Shown: piece by piece, positions 27,282-35,987 of the stretch
Numbering within the stretch: the stretch's first letter is position 1
Layout: each line of letters opens with the position of its first letter
Origin: Rufibacter tibetensis
Lineage (GTDB): Bacteria > Bacteroidota > Bacteroidia > Cytophagales > Hymenobacteraceae
Length of the DNA: 64,000 nucleotides
Assembly (NCBI RefSeq): GCF_001310085.1
Contig: NZ_CP012643.1
Span: forward strand, 1,705,001-1,769,000
Direction: 5' to 3'
Translations under genes and position numbers: made by a program
The notes under the pieces: generated by a model
What the model saw: only the letters and a program-made list of their open reading frames with translations
The model's database searches: none
What the model was told of the DNA's origin: nothing

Positions 27282-29861
27282 TTAGAATTCAAGGATAAAA
27301 GTGGCTCCTTTGTCTACTTCGCTCTGTACGCTCAGGTTCCCACCCATGGCTTTGGCTTGCGAATGCGCAATGTACAGCCCCATGCCTTTGCTGTCTTTGT
27401 GGTAGTGGAACCGTTGGTACAACCCAAAGATCCGCTCCCCAAACCGGTTTAAATCAATTCCTAAGCCGTTGTCTGAAAAGTATAGCGTTTGTTTACCGTT
27501 TACGTTTTCAGCTTTAACGTCTATGTGCAGGTCACGGTCAGGAGACCGGTATTTGATGGCATTGGTCAGCAGGTTTAGCAAGATGCTGTGCAGGTACCCA
27601 GCATTATAATAGACTGTTTGAACCTGTGAAAAATCAGTGGTGAGGTGCACATCCACATCGGTCATAAGACCGTCTACAGACATCACTACTTTTTCAAAAG
27701 CCTCCTGTAGGTTTACCTGCTCTTTGTTTGTGTGCGGATTGTCCTTGATGACCAAAACCTCAAGCAAATCATCAATGATGGTATTCAGCTGCACCGTTGA
27801 TTCCTTGAATTTTTCAATCAGAATCCGGTTTCTACCTTCCGGAATGGCCTCGGTGTCAATCAAATTAGCGATTCCAGTGAGATTAGCCAGCGGTGCCCGA
27901 AGATTATGGGAGGTAATAAAAGTGAATTGCTTTAGATCTGCGTTGTTCTGGGTTAGTTCTGAAATAAGCACCTCCCGCTCCTGCATGTATTTCCGGCGGT
28001 TGGTGATGTCACGCAGAAGTGAAATCCAATGGGTGAGTTGCTGCCTGCTGTCAAACATAGGAATGAGCAGCAACTGGGTCCAGAACCTGCTTCCGTCCAT
28101 GCGGCAGCTTTCCAGTTCTGATTCACTGGGCTGGCCGGTTTGCATGCATTGCTGAACCTCCTGAATGGTTTTCACATCGGTTTCAGGGCAGTTCAGGAAA
28201 GCCGGATCTTTCCCTAAGGCTTCTTCTGGTGTATACCCCGTCATTTGGGTGAAAGCCTGATTCACGAAAATAGCCTCTAATCTCTGAGGATCGGTAGAAA
28301 CTACTTTACTTATGATAATGCCGTCTTTGCTGTTAGTGATGACAGACTCCATCAAACGCAGTTGTTCCTCCTCGGCTTTCCTTTGGGTGACGTCGGTTAA
28401 TAGGGCAAATATACTTTCTACCTGCCCCTGGGGAGTAAGCAAAGCCTGGATCTGCAGTTTACACCACAGTTTTTCTCTGGCTTTTGTGTACTGAACAATC
28501 TCCAGCTCCAGGGGCTCAAGATCCTCGAATTCTTTACGCAGGTACTGCAGGGTTTCTGAATCTGTTTCCGGCCCCACCAGGAAGTCAATTGGTTTTCTTC
28601 CCTCTATCTCCTCAAGTGTATACCCAAAGATTCTGGTGAAGGCAGGGTTGATCCATTGAATAGTGGAATCTGGCTTCATGATGATGACTGCGTTTATAGT
28701 CTCCCGGGCCACCAGGGACAGTTTACGCAGTTCTTCCTCAATAAGCTTTTGCTCTGTCACATCCTGAAGGGCACCAACCATTCTCACCGGTCTTCCCATT
28801 TCATCTCTGAGGAGGGTACCCTGGTCTTCTACATAAGTATACACCCCATCGGCTTTCCTGAACCGGTACTCATCACGCCAGTGTTCCAGGTCTTTGCTGT
28901 TGATGACATTCCACAAAGAGGCCTCTACCCTTTCCAAATCATCAGGGTGCACGTGCGCGGCCCAGATATCAACTTCAGGTCCAAATTCTTTTACCTTAAA
29001 CCCAAACAGTTTCTCAAACCCTACCCCCCATTCAATTCTATAGTTGATGATGTCCAGATCCCAGATGGCGTCTTTGGTGGCTACCGTGGCATAGTAGTAG
29101 CGTTCATTGCTTTGGCGCAATTCACACTCTGTTAGTTTATTTTCCAGAATCAACTGAAGCAGGTTCCGGATACTCTCCAAGGACTCTTCTTCTTCGGGCG
29201 TGGGGCTTTTTACTTCTTTGTAGTAGGCGGCAACGGTACCCAGCACTTTCTGATTTGATCCCACCAATGGGAAAGACCAGCTAGCTTTAAACCCGTAAGC
29301 CAGCACATAAGGATAATGCGCCTGCCAACGCGGGTCTGTGGTGATGTCACTGGCAATCACTTTCTGCCCCAAAAACGCTGCTGTACCGCAAGAACCAGCC
29401 TGCTGCCCGATAGGAATACCGTCATTACTAAAGATACCCTCTGGCAAACTGGGGGACGCAATGTTATAAAGTTTAGCTCCCTGTAACCGTAAGCAGGAGC
29501 AGTACATGCCTTTGTGCAACTTCTCTACGCCAGCAAGGCAGAACGCGACTATCTCTTCTAAGGTACTTCCAGGAGTGGCAGCCTTTTCCAGCACCTGTTT
29601 CCCCAGAAGTTCCAAAGAGAGTACCCTAGGACTTTGGACAGGGCTTTCTATCGTATCAGAAGAAGCTGTTAGACCAATATGAGATGAACCGGCCAAGGCT
29701 TTCATCTGAGACAATTCCTGCTGCGCTTTGGCTAGTTCCAGTTGCAAGAATTCTACCTGCTTTCTGGCTTGCTGCAATGCATCCACTTCCTGCCCTATGG
29801 GCTGGTCTGGATTAGATGCATGGGGCGCGAGAGACGCCTTGCTTTCATCTGTTTGCTTCAT
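27282..29861 (-). CDS. GAF/PAS hybrid sensor histidine kinase, cytoplasmic
   Basis: 859 residues with no membrane helix. Order: N-terminal coiled-coil (about 25-60), a GAF domain (about 90-230; FSNDGIPIGQQAGSCGTAAF), then three PAS/PAC modules (about 245-370, 380-495, 505-625), then HisKA and HATPase. The phosphoacceptor is His652 in FITSHNLRAPLANLTG. The ATP-lid region shows LTNAIKYRSPDRDL, SDNGLGIDL and SKGMGLYIAHSQAKAMGG (N, G1 and G2 boxes). No response regulator gene is adjacent, so its partner is elsewhere. Signal could be light, redox or small molecules through GAF/PAS; not determinable. Confidence 0.9.
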   Translation of the reverse strand: MKQTDESKASLAPHASNPDQPIGQEVDALQQARKQVEFLQLELAKAQQELSQMKALAGSSHIGLTASSDTIESPVQSPRVLSLELLGKQVLEKAATPGSTLEEIVAFCLAGVEKLHKGMYCSCLRLQGAKLYNIASPSLPEGIFSNDGIPIGQQAGSCGTAAFLGQKVIASDITTDPRWQAHYPYVLAYGFKASWSFPLVGSNQKVLGTVAAYYKEVKSPTPEEEESLESIRNLLQLILENKLTECELRQSNERYYYATVATKDAIWDLDIINYRIEWGVGFEKLFGFKVKEFGPEVDIWAAHVHPDDLERVEASLWNVINSKDLEHWRDEYRFRKADGVYTYVEDQGTLLRDEMGRPVRMVGALQDVTEQKLIEEELRKLSLVARETINAVIIMKPDSTIQWINPAFTRIFGYTLEEIEGRKPIDFLVGPETDSETLQYLRKEFEDLEPLELEIVQYTKAREKLWCKLQIQALLTPQGQVESIFALLTDVTQRKAEEEQLRLMESVITNSKDGIIISKVVSTDPQRLEAIFVNQAFTQMTGYTPEEALGKDPAFLNCPETDVKTIQEVQQCMQTGQPSESELESCRMDGSRFWTQLLLIPMFDSRQQLTHWISLLRDITNRRKYMQEREVLISELTQNNADLKQFTFITSHNLRAPLANLTGIANLIDTEAIPEGRNRILIEKFKESTVQLNTIIDDLLEVLVIKDNPHTNKEQVNLQEAFEKVVMSVDGLMTDVDVHLTTDFSQVQTVYYNAGYLHSILLNLLTNAIKYRSPDRDLHIDVKAENVNGKQTLYFSDNGLGIDLNRFGERIFGLYQRFHYHKDSKGMGLYIAHSQAKAMGGNLSVQSEVDKGATFILEF

Positions 29862-29954
29862 GGCAGCTTTGTCCGGAATAGAAGGGGAGCGTTTTACAGG
29901 TGATATTCTATTTCTGTACTAAATATAGAGATTCATTACCAAGATTTCCTTTTT

Positions 29955-30008
29955 TAAGGTGAAAAGAAGCAGGGTAGCCCATCTACTTCCCTGCTTCTTT
30001 TCACCTTA
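29955..30008. terminator. Long hairpin (20-bp stem)
   Basis: The arm ending in GAAAAGAAGCAGGG (to 29974) pairs perfectly with 29989-30008, CCCTGCTTCTTTTCACCTTA, over a 14-nt loop. It lies between the queA terminator and the kinase start, both on the minus strand. Confidence 0.6.
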
Positions 30009-30035
30009 CTTAATTTTGCAAAAAGGGGCTTAAAC

Positions 30036-30074
30036 AAAAAGCCTCCCCAGTTTTAATGCTGGCGAGGCTTTTCT
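30036..30074 (-). terminator. Terminator of queA
   Basis: AAAAAGCCTCCCCAG pairs, with one mismatch, with CTGGCGAGGCTTTT. For the minus strand the run of A on the plus strand supplies the U tract, 17 bp past the queA stop. Confidence 0.75.
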
Positions 30075-30090
30075 TATTCAAACAGTATTC

Positions 30091-31137
30091 TTAGAGAATC
30101 AGCATTACGTCTCCGTAGCTGAAGAACTTATATTTCTCTTTGATAGCGGTGTTGTAGGCTTCCATGATCAACTCGTAACCACCAAAGGCAGCAGCCATCA
30201 TCAACAGCGTAGACTCAGGCATGTGGAAGTTGGTGATCAGGCTGTTCGCAATTTTGAAATCATACGGAGGGAACACGAATTTATCTGTCCAGCCTTCGTT
30301 TGGCTTCAGGCGGCTGTTGGCAGAAACAGATGATTCCAGCGCACGCATGGTAGTGGTTCCTACCGCACATACGCGTTTCTTGGAATCCAAAGCTTTGTTT
30401 ACAATCTGAGCGGTTGTTTCATTCACGAAGAACTGCTCAGAATCCATTTTATGCTTGGTCAAGTCTTCCACGTCTACCTGACGGAAAGTACCCAAACCAA
30501 CGTGCAAGGTTACCGGAGCTACATCTACGCCTTTCAGTTCAAGACGCTTCAACACTTCTCTGGTAAAGTGCAGACCAGCGGTTGGAGCAGCTACTGCACC
30601 CGTGATCTCAGCATATACCGTTTGGTAACGCTCTTCGTCTTCTGGCTCTGGCTCGCGTTTGATGTATTTAGGAAGCGGGGTTTCGCCTAGGCTATGCACC
30701 ACTTTGTAGAACTCCTCGTCTGGTCCGTCATACAGGAACTTGATGGTGCGGCCACGGGAAGTAGTGTTGTCTATCACTTCCGCTACCAGGTCACTGTCGC
30801 CAAAGTAGAGTTTGTTTCCAACCCTGATTTTACGGGCCGGATCTACCAACACATCCCACAGGTGAATACGCTTGTCCAATTCACGCAGCAAGAACACTTC
30901 AATCTTGGCACCGGTTTTCTCTTTGTTTCCATACAAACGGGCCGGAAACACCTTGGTGTTATTGGTCACCATCACATCACCGTCATCAAAATAACCAATG
31001 ATGTCTTTGAAGACTTTATGTTCTATCTTGCCGCTGTCACGGTGGATCACCATCATTCTGGCTTCATCACGGTTGGGGGCCGGATGACTGGCCATCAGGT
31101 CATTGGGCAGGTCAAATTTAAACTCTGATAACTTCAT
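30091..31137 (-). CDS. queA: S-adenosylmethionine:tRNA ribosyltransferase-isomerase
   Basis: 348 residues, standard length. The blocks LSEFKFDLP...ASHPAP near the N-terminus, [23 protein letters not shown] and [16 protein letters not shown] are diagnostic of QueA. The enzyme transfers the ribose part of S-adenosylmethionine to preQ1-tRNA, the penultimate step of queuosine synthesis. No other que genes are near. A possible -7 element on the minus strand, TACCTTTG, is at 31179-31186 about 42 bp upstream of the start. Confidence 0.96.
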   Translation of the reverse strand: MKLSEFKFDLPNDLMASHPAPNRDEARMMVIHRDSGKIEHKVFKDIIGYFDDGDVMVTNNTKVFPARLYGNKEKTGAKIEVFLLRELDKRIHLWDVLVDPARKIRVGNKLYFGDSDLVAEVIDNTTSRGRTIKFLYDGPDEEFYKVVHSLGETPLPKYIKREPEPEDEERYQTVYAEITGAVAAPTAGLHFTREVLKRLELKGVDVAPVTLHVGLGTFRQVDVEDLTKHKMDSEQFFVNETTAQIVNKALDSKKRVCAVGTTTMRALESSVSANSRLKPNEGWTDKFVFPPYDFKIANSLITNFHMPESTLLMMAAAFGGYELIMEAYNTAIKEKYKFFSYGDVMLIL

Positions 31138-31178
31138 TTTTAATATTACGGTATTAAAATACTGGCGAAAATAGAGCG

Positions 31179-31186
31179 CAAAGGTA
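31179..31186 (-). promoter_or_regulatory. Candidate -7 element of queA
   Basis: Reads TACCTTTG on the minus strand (CAAAGGTA on the plus strand), 42 bp before the start; no clear -33 element. Confidence 0.4.
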
Positions 31187-31300
31187 GGCAGTTTGCTCTA
31201 ATTTCTTTTACTTTCAGGCAAATATAAGTAGTAGTACCCCTTGAAAGCAGCCATTTAAATTTGCAGGGCACTGTAAGAAAACAACCCCTTTCGCTACTAA

Positions 31301-31308
31301 TAAGTTTG
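31301..31308 (+). promoter_or_regulatory. Candidate -7 element of the MacB-like permease
   Basis: TAAGTTTG fits TAnnTTTG, 67 bp before the start codon; no -33 element identified. Confidence 0.3.
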
Positions 31309-31375
31309 TTGCACCACTAAGTATTTACAACAGGGTCTTTTCTTTTCTGCCCTTTTCCATCCGTATTTCTTCTTC

Positions 31376-32632
31376 ATGCTGTACCTCCGTTTGGTTTATG
31401 AGAGTTTCCAGTTTGCGTGGCAGGCCCTTCGGTCTAATTTGCTGCGCACGGTCCTTTCCTTGCTAGGCGTAACCATTGGTATTTTCGCTATTATCTCCGT
31501 GTTCACCATTGTGGACTCTCTGGAGCGCAGCATCAGAGACAGTATGAGTTTTGTGGGCGAGCGCATTATTTACGTGGAGAAATTTCCCTGGATATTCAGC
31601 GACCACTCAGATGTTCCCTGGTGGAAATTCATGCAACGCCCACCCGCTACCATGCGCGAGTACAAGTACATGGAAGAGCAACTGGAGAACGCAGAGGGCG
31701 TGGCGCTGGTCTCCCGGCGGGGCGGAAATACGTTCAAGCATCGCAACAACAGCATGAGCGGCATTATGCTGCAGGGCGTTACCAAAGACTTTAACAAAGT
31801 AGCCGAGGTACCCATTGAAGAAGGACGCTTTTTCACCCAGCAGGAAGTAGATGGCTCACGCAATGTGATCATTGTGGGCGCTGAGGTGGCCGAAAACCTT
31901 TTCCCAAACTCCAGCGCCGTGGGTGGTGACATCAGAATCAGGGGGCAGAAGTTCAAGGTGATTGGTGTCATGGAAAAACAAGGCGCCGGCTTGTTTGAGG
32001 GCATGCCTACCAATGATAAAAACGCCTATGTGCCGTTTGGAGCCTTCGGGAAGATGTTTGCGGGCGGACCAAGGGGCATACAGCCGGTGCTCATGATCAA
32101 GGGCTTAGTGGATGACGTAGGCCTGCAAAACCTGGAGTACGAAGTGAAAGGCAAGATGCGCACGGTGCGCGGTCTCAAACCCTACCAGGAAGACAATTTT
32201 GCCATTAACCGCTCAGAAATGATGGCCGATGCCATCGGCGAGATGTTCTCCATCATTGGCATTGCGGGCTGGGTAATTGGGGGCTTTTCTATTCTGGTAG
32301 GAGGTTTCGGGATTGCCAACATCATGTTCGTGTCAGTGAAAGAGCGCACCAACATCATCGGGATTCAGAAGTCATTAGGCGCGAAAAACTTCTTCATTCT
32401 GTTCCAGTTCCTGTTTGAATCAGTGTTTCTAAGCCTGATTGGGGGTGGAGTGGGCATCTTGCTGGTGTCTTTGATAACCTTTATCCCCATGGGTACGTTG
32501 GAGATTATCCTTACGCCCGGCAACATTCTCCTAGGGTTGGGCGTATCGGTCGTGATTGGCGTACTTTCAGGCATTATTCCGGCGGTCATTGCTTCCCATC
32601 TGGACCCCGTAATTGCCATCAGGTCTAAATAG
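31376..32632 (+). CDS. MacB/FtsX-type ABC transporter permease
   Basis: 418 residues. An N-terminal membrane helix (about 20-45; SNLLRTVLSLLGVTIGIFAIISVF) leads into a large periplasmic MacB-like core (about 50-275) and three C-terminal helices of the FtsX domain (about 285-415), which include VKERTNIIGIQKSLGAKN. This is the Type VII mechanotransmission permease fold for lipoproteins, lipids or peptides. No ATPase gene lies beside it, so the partner LolD/MacB-like ATPase must be encoded elsewhere. It is followed by a family-1 palindrome and the LOG-family gene. TAAGTTTG at 31301-31308 could be its -7 element. Confidence 0.9.
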   Translation: MLYLRLVYESFQFAWQALRSNLLRTVLSLLGVTIGIFAIISVFTIVDSLERSIRDSMSFVGERIIYVEKFPWIFSDHSDVPWWKFMQRPPATMREYKYMEEQLENAEGVALVSRRGGNTFKHRNNSMSGIMLQGVTKDFNKVAEVPIEEGRFFTQQEVDGSRNVIIVGAEVAENLFPNSSAVGGDIRIRGQKFKVIGVMEKQGAGLFEGMPTNDKNAYVPFGAFGKMFAGGPRGIQPVLMIKGLVDDVGLQNLEYEVKGKMRTVRGLKPYQEDNFAINRSEMMADAIGEMFSIIGIAGWVIGGFSILVGGFGIANIMFVSVKERTNIIGIQKSLGAKNFFILFQFLFESVFLSLIGGGVGILLVSLITFIPMGTLEIILTPGNILLGLGVSVVIGVLSGIIPAVIASHLDPVIAIRSK

Positions 32633-32692
32633 CCTTTCCAGACCGCACCTTTACCCCCAATTGTTTTTAATTAATTAACAATAAGACTGCCC

Positions 32693-32728
32693 GTTTACGA
32701 CCTCTTTTCCGTAAAACAGGCTCTATAC
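32693..32728. repeat. Dispersed intergenic palindrome, family 1
   Basis: Left arm GTTTACGACCTCTTTTCC, centre GT, right arm AAAACAGGCTCTATAC. The reverse complement of the right arm matches the left at 11 of 16 positions. Lies 12 bp before the LOG-family start. Confidence 0.6.
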
Positions 32729-32739
32729 ATGAATGTTAT

Positions 32740-33603
32740 ATGACGAAGTTAAGAAAATCAAGCAAAACCAAGCTGCACGATGAAACCACTAACGTTGGCA
32801 GCGGTACCACTATTATTCAGCCCAATGCCAATGACAACAAGGTTGAATCTTTACAGGAAGCAAAAAAGATAGCCAAGCAAGATTCAAACTTCTCCAGTGA
32901 AGATGACAAGCGCATTAGAGAGGCTTTTACTGATAAAAACTGGAACGAAATTAAAATAGCAGATTCCTGGCAGATCTTCAAAGTGATGTCTGAGTTTGTG
33001 GAAGGCTTTGAGAAAATGGCCAAAATAGGGCCTTGTGTGTCTATCTTCGGATCTGCCAGAACTAAGCCCGATAACCCGTATTACATCATGGCCGAAGAGA
33101 TTGCCGCTAAACTGGTGCGCCATGGCTACGGTGTGATCACTGGCGGAGGACCGGGTATTATGGAAGCTGGTAACAAAGGCGCGCACTCAGAAGGCGGGCG
33201 CTCCGTGGGGTTGAACATCCAGTTGCCGTTTGAGCAATTCAACAACATCTACATTGACCCAGACAAGCTCATCAACTTTGACTACTTCTTTGTGCGCAAG
33301 GTGATGTTCGTGAAATACGCCCAAGGCTTTATTGGAATGCCGGGTGGTTTTGGAACCCTGGACGAGTTGTTTGAAGCCATCACCCTTATTCAAACCAAGA
33401 AGATTGGCAAGTTCCCGATTGTACTGGTAGGCAAGAAATACTGGCAGGGCATGTTTGACTGGATCAAAGACGTGATGCTCACTCAGGAAAGCAACATCAG
33501 CCCCGAAGATCTGGATCTGGTGAGCATTGTAGACAACGCCACTGATGCGGTGAAGGTGATTGATGAATTCTACAGCAAATATCTGTTGTCTCCAAACTTC
33601 TAA
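32740..33603 (+). CDS. LOG-family Rossmann-fold protein (TIGR00730)
   Basis: 287 residues. A charged, probably disordered N-terminus of about 80 residues precedes the fold. CVSIFGSARTKPDNPYY, GVITGGGPGIMEAGNKGA and GMPGGFGTLDELFEA (the PGGxGTxxE motif) are the signature of LOG/YvdD proteins. Related enzymes release cytokinin-type bases or other ribose 5-phosphate from nucleotides (phosphoribohydrolase); the old label lysine decarboxylase is wrong. The role in this organism is unknown, perhaps nucleotide salvage. A 16-bp terminator follows at 33643. Confidence 0.92.
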   Translation: MTKLRKSSKTKLHDETTNVGSGTTIIQPNANDNKVESLQEAKKIAKQDSNFSSEDDKRIREAFTDKNWNEIKIADSWQIFKVMSEFVEGFEKMAKIGPCVSIFGSARTKPDNPYYIMAEEIAAKLVRHGYGVITGGGPGIMEAGNKGAHSEGGRSVGLNIQLPFEQFNNIYIDPDKLINFDYFFVRKVMFVKYAQGFIGMPGGFGTLDELFEAITLIQTKKIGKFPIVLVGKKYWQGMFDWIKDVMLTQESNISPEDLDLVSIVDNATDAVKVIDEFYSKYLLSPNF

Positions 33604-33642
33604 GGAGAAAGATAGATCAAGTCGATTTTAACCTGTTTTAGA

Positions 33643-33676
33643 CAAAAGAGCCCGGAAATGTTTCCGGGCTCTTTTG
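33643..33676. terminator. Bidirectional terminator, 16-bp perfect stem
   Basis: CAAAAGAGCCCGGAAA and TTTCCGGGCTCTTTTG are perfect complements around a 2-nt gap. The sequence TTTTAACCTGTTTTAGA just before (33626-33642) is a reverse copy of the family-1 half-site. Confidence 0.85.
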
Positions 33677-33699
33677 TTTTCGCACCTCGTTGAATACAC

Positions 33700-33707
33700 T
33701 AACTTTG
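33700..33707 (+). promoter_or_regulatory. Candidate -7 element of the PepSY gene
   Basis: TAACTTTG fits TAnnTTTG; a TTTTG at 33672-33676 lies 23 bp upstream, slightly too far for a standard -33. The GTG start is 44 bp downstream. Confidence 0.4.
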
Positions 33708-33751
33708 CTTTAGCTGAGTTAGAATGAACTAACGCCAACTCCCCCATCGTC

Positions 33752-34378
33752 GTGACCGATTCCACCAAAAGACAGAAACAGGCCCGCGTTCTCCGCGACT
33801 TCCGGAAAGTACACCGGTTGACTGGCGCCTTGCTGTTTGTCTTTTTCTTTGTCATTTCCATCACTGGCCTTTTGCTGGGTTGGAAAAAGCATACTGGCGG
33901 TGTGATTCTGGCTAAAACTTACACGGGCACCTCCACTAATCTGAAAGACTGGCTCCCGGTAGACAGCCTTACCACCAACGCCTTTCAGGCCATCAAAGAC
34001 TCCTTAGGCCAAAACGTTTCCCTTACGCTGGACCGCATAGACATGCGTCCTGACAAAGGCACCGTCAAATTCCTCTTCGTGGAAAAGTACCTGGGCGTAC
34101 AACTAGATGCATCCACCGGCAAGCTCCTGCACCTGGAAACCCGTCGCGCCGACTTCATTGAAAACCTCCATGACGGCACCATTCTAGATAAGCTTTTCGG
34201 GGTAGATAGCGGCGTATTGAAAGTAATGTACAGCACCATCATGGGTGTGGCCCTGCTCATCTTTACCGTCACCGGCTTTTGGCTTTGGTACGGTCCCAAA
34301 CGCATGAAACAGGAGAAACCCAAAGTAGTCTCTAAGCCGAGCGGCCCAAAACCAGGCAGGCCTGTCCGTTCTGTGTAG
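33752..34378 (+). CDS. PepSY-type membrane protein
   Basis: 208 residues starting at GTG (MTDSTKRQKQARVLRDFRKV). One helix near 29-50 (LTGALLFVFFFVISITGLLLGW) and one near 160-182 (TIMGVALLIFTVTGFWLWYG) flank an extracytoplasmic domain with a PepSY-like fold (GQNVSLTLDRIDM, YLGVQLDASTGKLL). This is the PepSY-associated TM helix family (iron-reductase or nitrate-type membrane proteins); the ligand is unknown. The C-terminal tail is basic. Monocistronic between two promoter-like sequences. Confidence 0.82.
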   Translation: MTDSTKRQKQARVLRDFRKVHRLTGALLFVFFFVISITGLLLGWKKHTGGVILAKTYTGTSTNLKDWLPVDSLTTNAFQAIKDSLGQNVSLTLDRIDMRPDKGTVKFLFVEKYLGVQLDASTGKLLHLETRRADFIENLHDGTILDKLFGVDSGVLKVMYSTIMGVALLIFTVTGFWLWYGPKRMKQEKPKVVSKPSGPKPGRPVRSV

Positions 34379-34492
34379 CAAAGCTTTCCCGTTTTCAAGA
34401 GGAACACGTCTCTTCTCCCCTTGTGGATCAAGTCTAATTTCCAGAATTCTGCTTAAAAACGCAGCTGTTCCTAACAGAATCGAAGACTTCTG

Positions 34493-34500
34493 TATCTTTG
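34493..34500 (+). promoter_or_regulatory. Candidate -7 element of the D-threonine-aldolase-like gene
   Basis: TATCTTTG fits TAnnTTTG; the ATG lies 22 bp downstream. No convincing -33 element. Confidence 0.4.
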
Positions 34501-34522
34501 GTTTCTTTCCAATGCTGCTGCT

Positions 34523-35638
34523 ATGTCCTTCCTTGATCAAATCTCCGAACCCACCCTCCTGCTGAACGAACAAATTGCCCGCGCCAACATCCGCCGGATG
34601 GTAGAGAAAGCGCAGCGGCAAAACGTTCGGCTGCGTCCACATTTCAAAACACACCAGAGTTGGCAAGTAGGTGAATGGTTTAGAGAAGAAGGCATTACGG
34701 CTATTACCGTTTCCTCCGTTAAGATGGCGCAGTACTTCGCCCGACATGGCTGGCAGGACATTACCGTTGCTTTTCCGTTGAATCGCCGACAATTGCCCCA
34801 AATCACAGAACTGGCGCTACAGATCACGCTGAACCTGACTGTCACTTCCGCCGATGACGTGTTATTTCTGCGCGAGCATTTGACAGCACCGGTAAACGTG
34901 TGGGTGAAGGCAGACACTGGCTACGGCCGCACCGGCATCAGAACCGAGGATACCACTGCCCTTGATAATGTTTTAAAAGAATTGGCGCTAACGCAGCAGC
35001 ATACGTTTCTGGGCTTTTTGGCGCATGCAGGTCATTCCTACAAAGCCCGCGGAGTAGAGGCCATTGCCGCCGTACACCAGCAAACCTTAGAGAAAATGCG
35101 CACCCTCAAGAATCACTACCTTTCTGACTGGCCCCACCTGCAACTTTCTATTGGTGATACGCCCAGCTGCAGCGCTATGGAAGATTTCAGCGGCATGAAC
35201 GAGATCCGGCCCGGTAACTTTGTCTTCTATGATCTCATGCAAAACCTCATTAGCTCCTGCCAGATAGAAGACATTGCTGTAGCTATGGCCTGCCCCATAG
35301 TAGCCCTGCACCCAGACCGCAACGAAGTCATTCTCTACGGCGGCTCTGTGCATTTCTCTAAAGATGCCTTACCACAGCAGGATGGTGGCGTCATCTTCGG
35401 GCTAGTAGTGCCTTTGACAGAGAATGGCTGGGGAGCGCCTTTGCCAGACACAGCATTAGTTTCATTATCCCAAGAGCATGGTATTGTGCGCACCACGCCG
35501 GAGTTGTTTTCGCAGTTTAAGATTGGTGGATTGATGGGTGTGCTGCCGGTGCATTCCTGTTTGACGGCAGACGTAGCTAGAAGCTATCTTACATTGCAAG
35601 GAAAGCAGTTGGAGCATTTGAGTGGAATAATTGTTTAA
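34523..35638 (+). CDS. D-threonine-aldolase-family PLP enzyme
   Basis: 371 residues, an alanine-racemase-type N-terminal barrel with the PLP lysine in RLRPHFKTHQSWQV (about residue 46), typical of D-threonine/D-serine dehydratase enzymes. Later blocks WVKADTGYGRTGI, FLAHAGHSYKARG, SIGDTPSCSAME and NEIRPGNFVFYDLMQ are all family features; His and Cys near the C-terminus (PVHSCLTADVARSY) may bind a metal ion needed for catalysis. It likely cleaves a beta-hydroxy D-amino acid. The gene is monocistronic. Exact substrate not determinable. Confidence 0.9.
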   Translation: MSFLDQISEPTLLLNEQIARANIRRMVEKAQRQNVRLRPHFKTHQSWQVGEWFREEGITAITVSSVKMAQYFARHGWQDITVAFPLNRRQLPQITELALQITLNLTVTSADDVLFLREHLTAPVNVWVKADTGYGRTGIRTEDTTALDNVLKELALTQQHTFLGFLAHAGHSYKARGVEAIAAVHQQTLEKMRTLKNHYLSDWPHLQLSIGDTPSCSAMEDFSGMNEIRPGNFVFYDLMQNLISSCQIEDIAVAMACPIVALHPDRNEVILYGGSVHFSKDALPQQDGGVIFGLVVPLTENGWGAPLPDTALVSLSQEHGIVRTTPELFSQFKIGGLMGVLPVHSCLTADVARSYLTLQGKQLEHLSGIIV

Positions 35639-35987
35639 CCAAGCCCTTAAAAGATTTCTGATGTTCCCCGCTGGCGCGAGCCTCCGGCCCGTGTCCGCAC
35701 GCATACCTTATTTTCTCTTTGCCTATCAGAATGAATATTGCCTTGAAACAGGGGCATGAGCTGCAAGCTTGCACTAGCGAAAAATCCACCACATCAGGTG
35801 GGTCTCAGATGAAGTGCCATTTCTTTTTTCGCCTTCTTTCCCCAAAACACTTCCTAACCGCTCCCCTAAAAACTCCGCCCCTCCGCTAAACTAATCTGCG
35901 GTTAATTCGGTTAAGAAGAGATGGATTGCCCGCTCCTTTTGTAGCGCGGGAATGCCTACCTTTGCTCTTTAAACCGAACCAAATCGG
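35639..35987. other. Intergenic region, 349 bp
   Basis: It holds an unusual GC-rich segment (about 35660-35706, containing GCTGGCGCGAGCCTCCGG), a short stem CCACC/GGTGG near 35790-35805 and, just before uvrA, a promoter-like TACCTTTG. No coding frame is supported. Confidence 0.5.
35957..35964 (+). promoter_or_regulatory. Candidate -7 element of uvrA
   Basis: TACCTTTG fits TAnnTTTG 23 bp before the start codon; TTTTG at 35937-35941 is 15 bp upstream, closer than usual. No LexA-type box recognised. Confidence 0.4.

Noticed and set aside
33628-33864. Minus-strand frame of 78 codons over the LOG terminator and PepSY start
   Set aside because: It overlaps a perfect terminator and the start of the PepSY gene, with no supporting features.
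34184-34801. Minus-strand frame of 205 codons across the PepSY and D-threonine-aldolase-like genes
   Set aside because: It covers the end of one and the start of another strong gene and a promoter-like sequence; no family seen.
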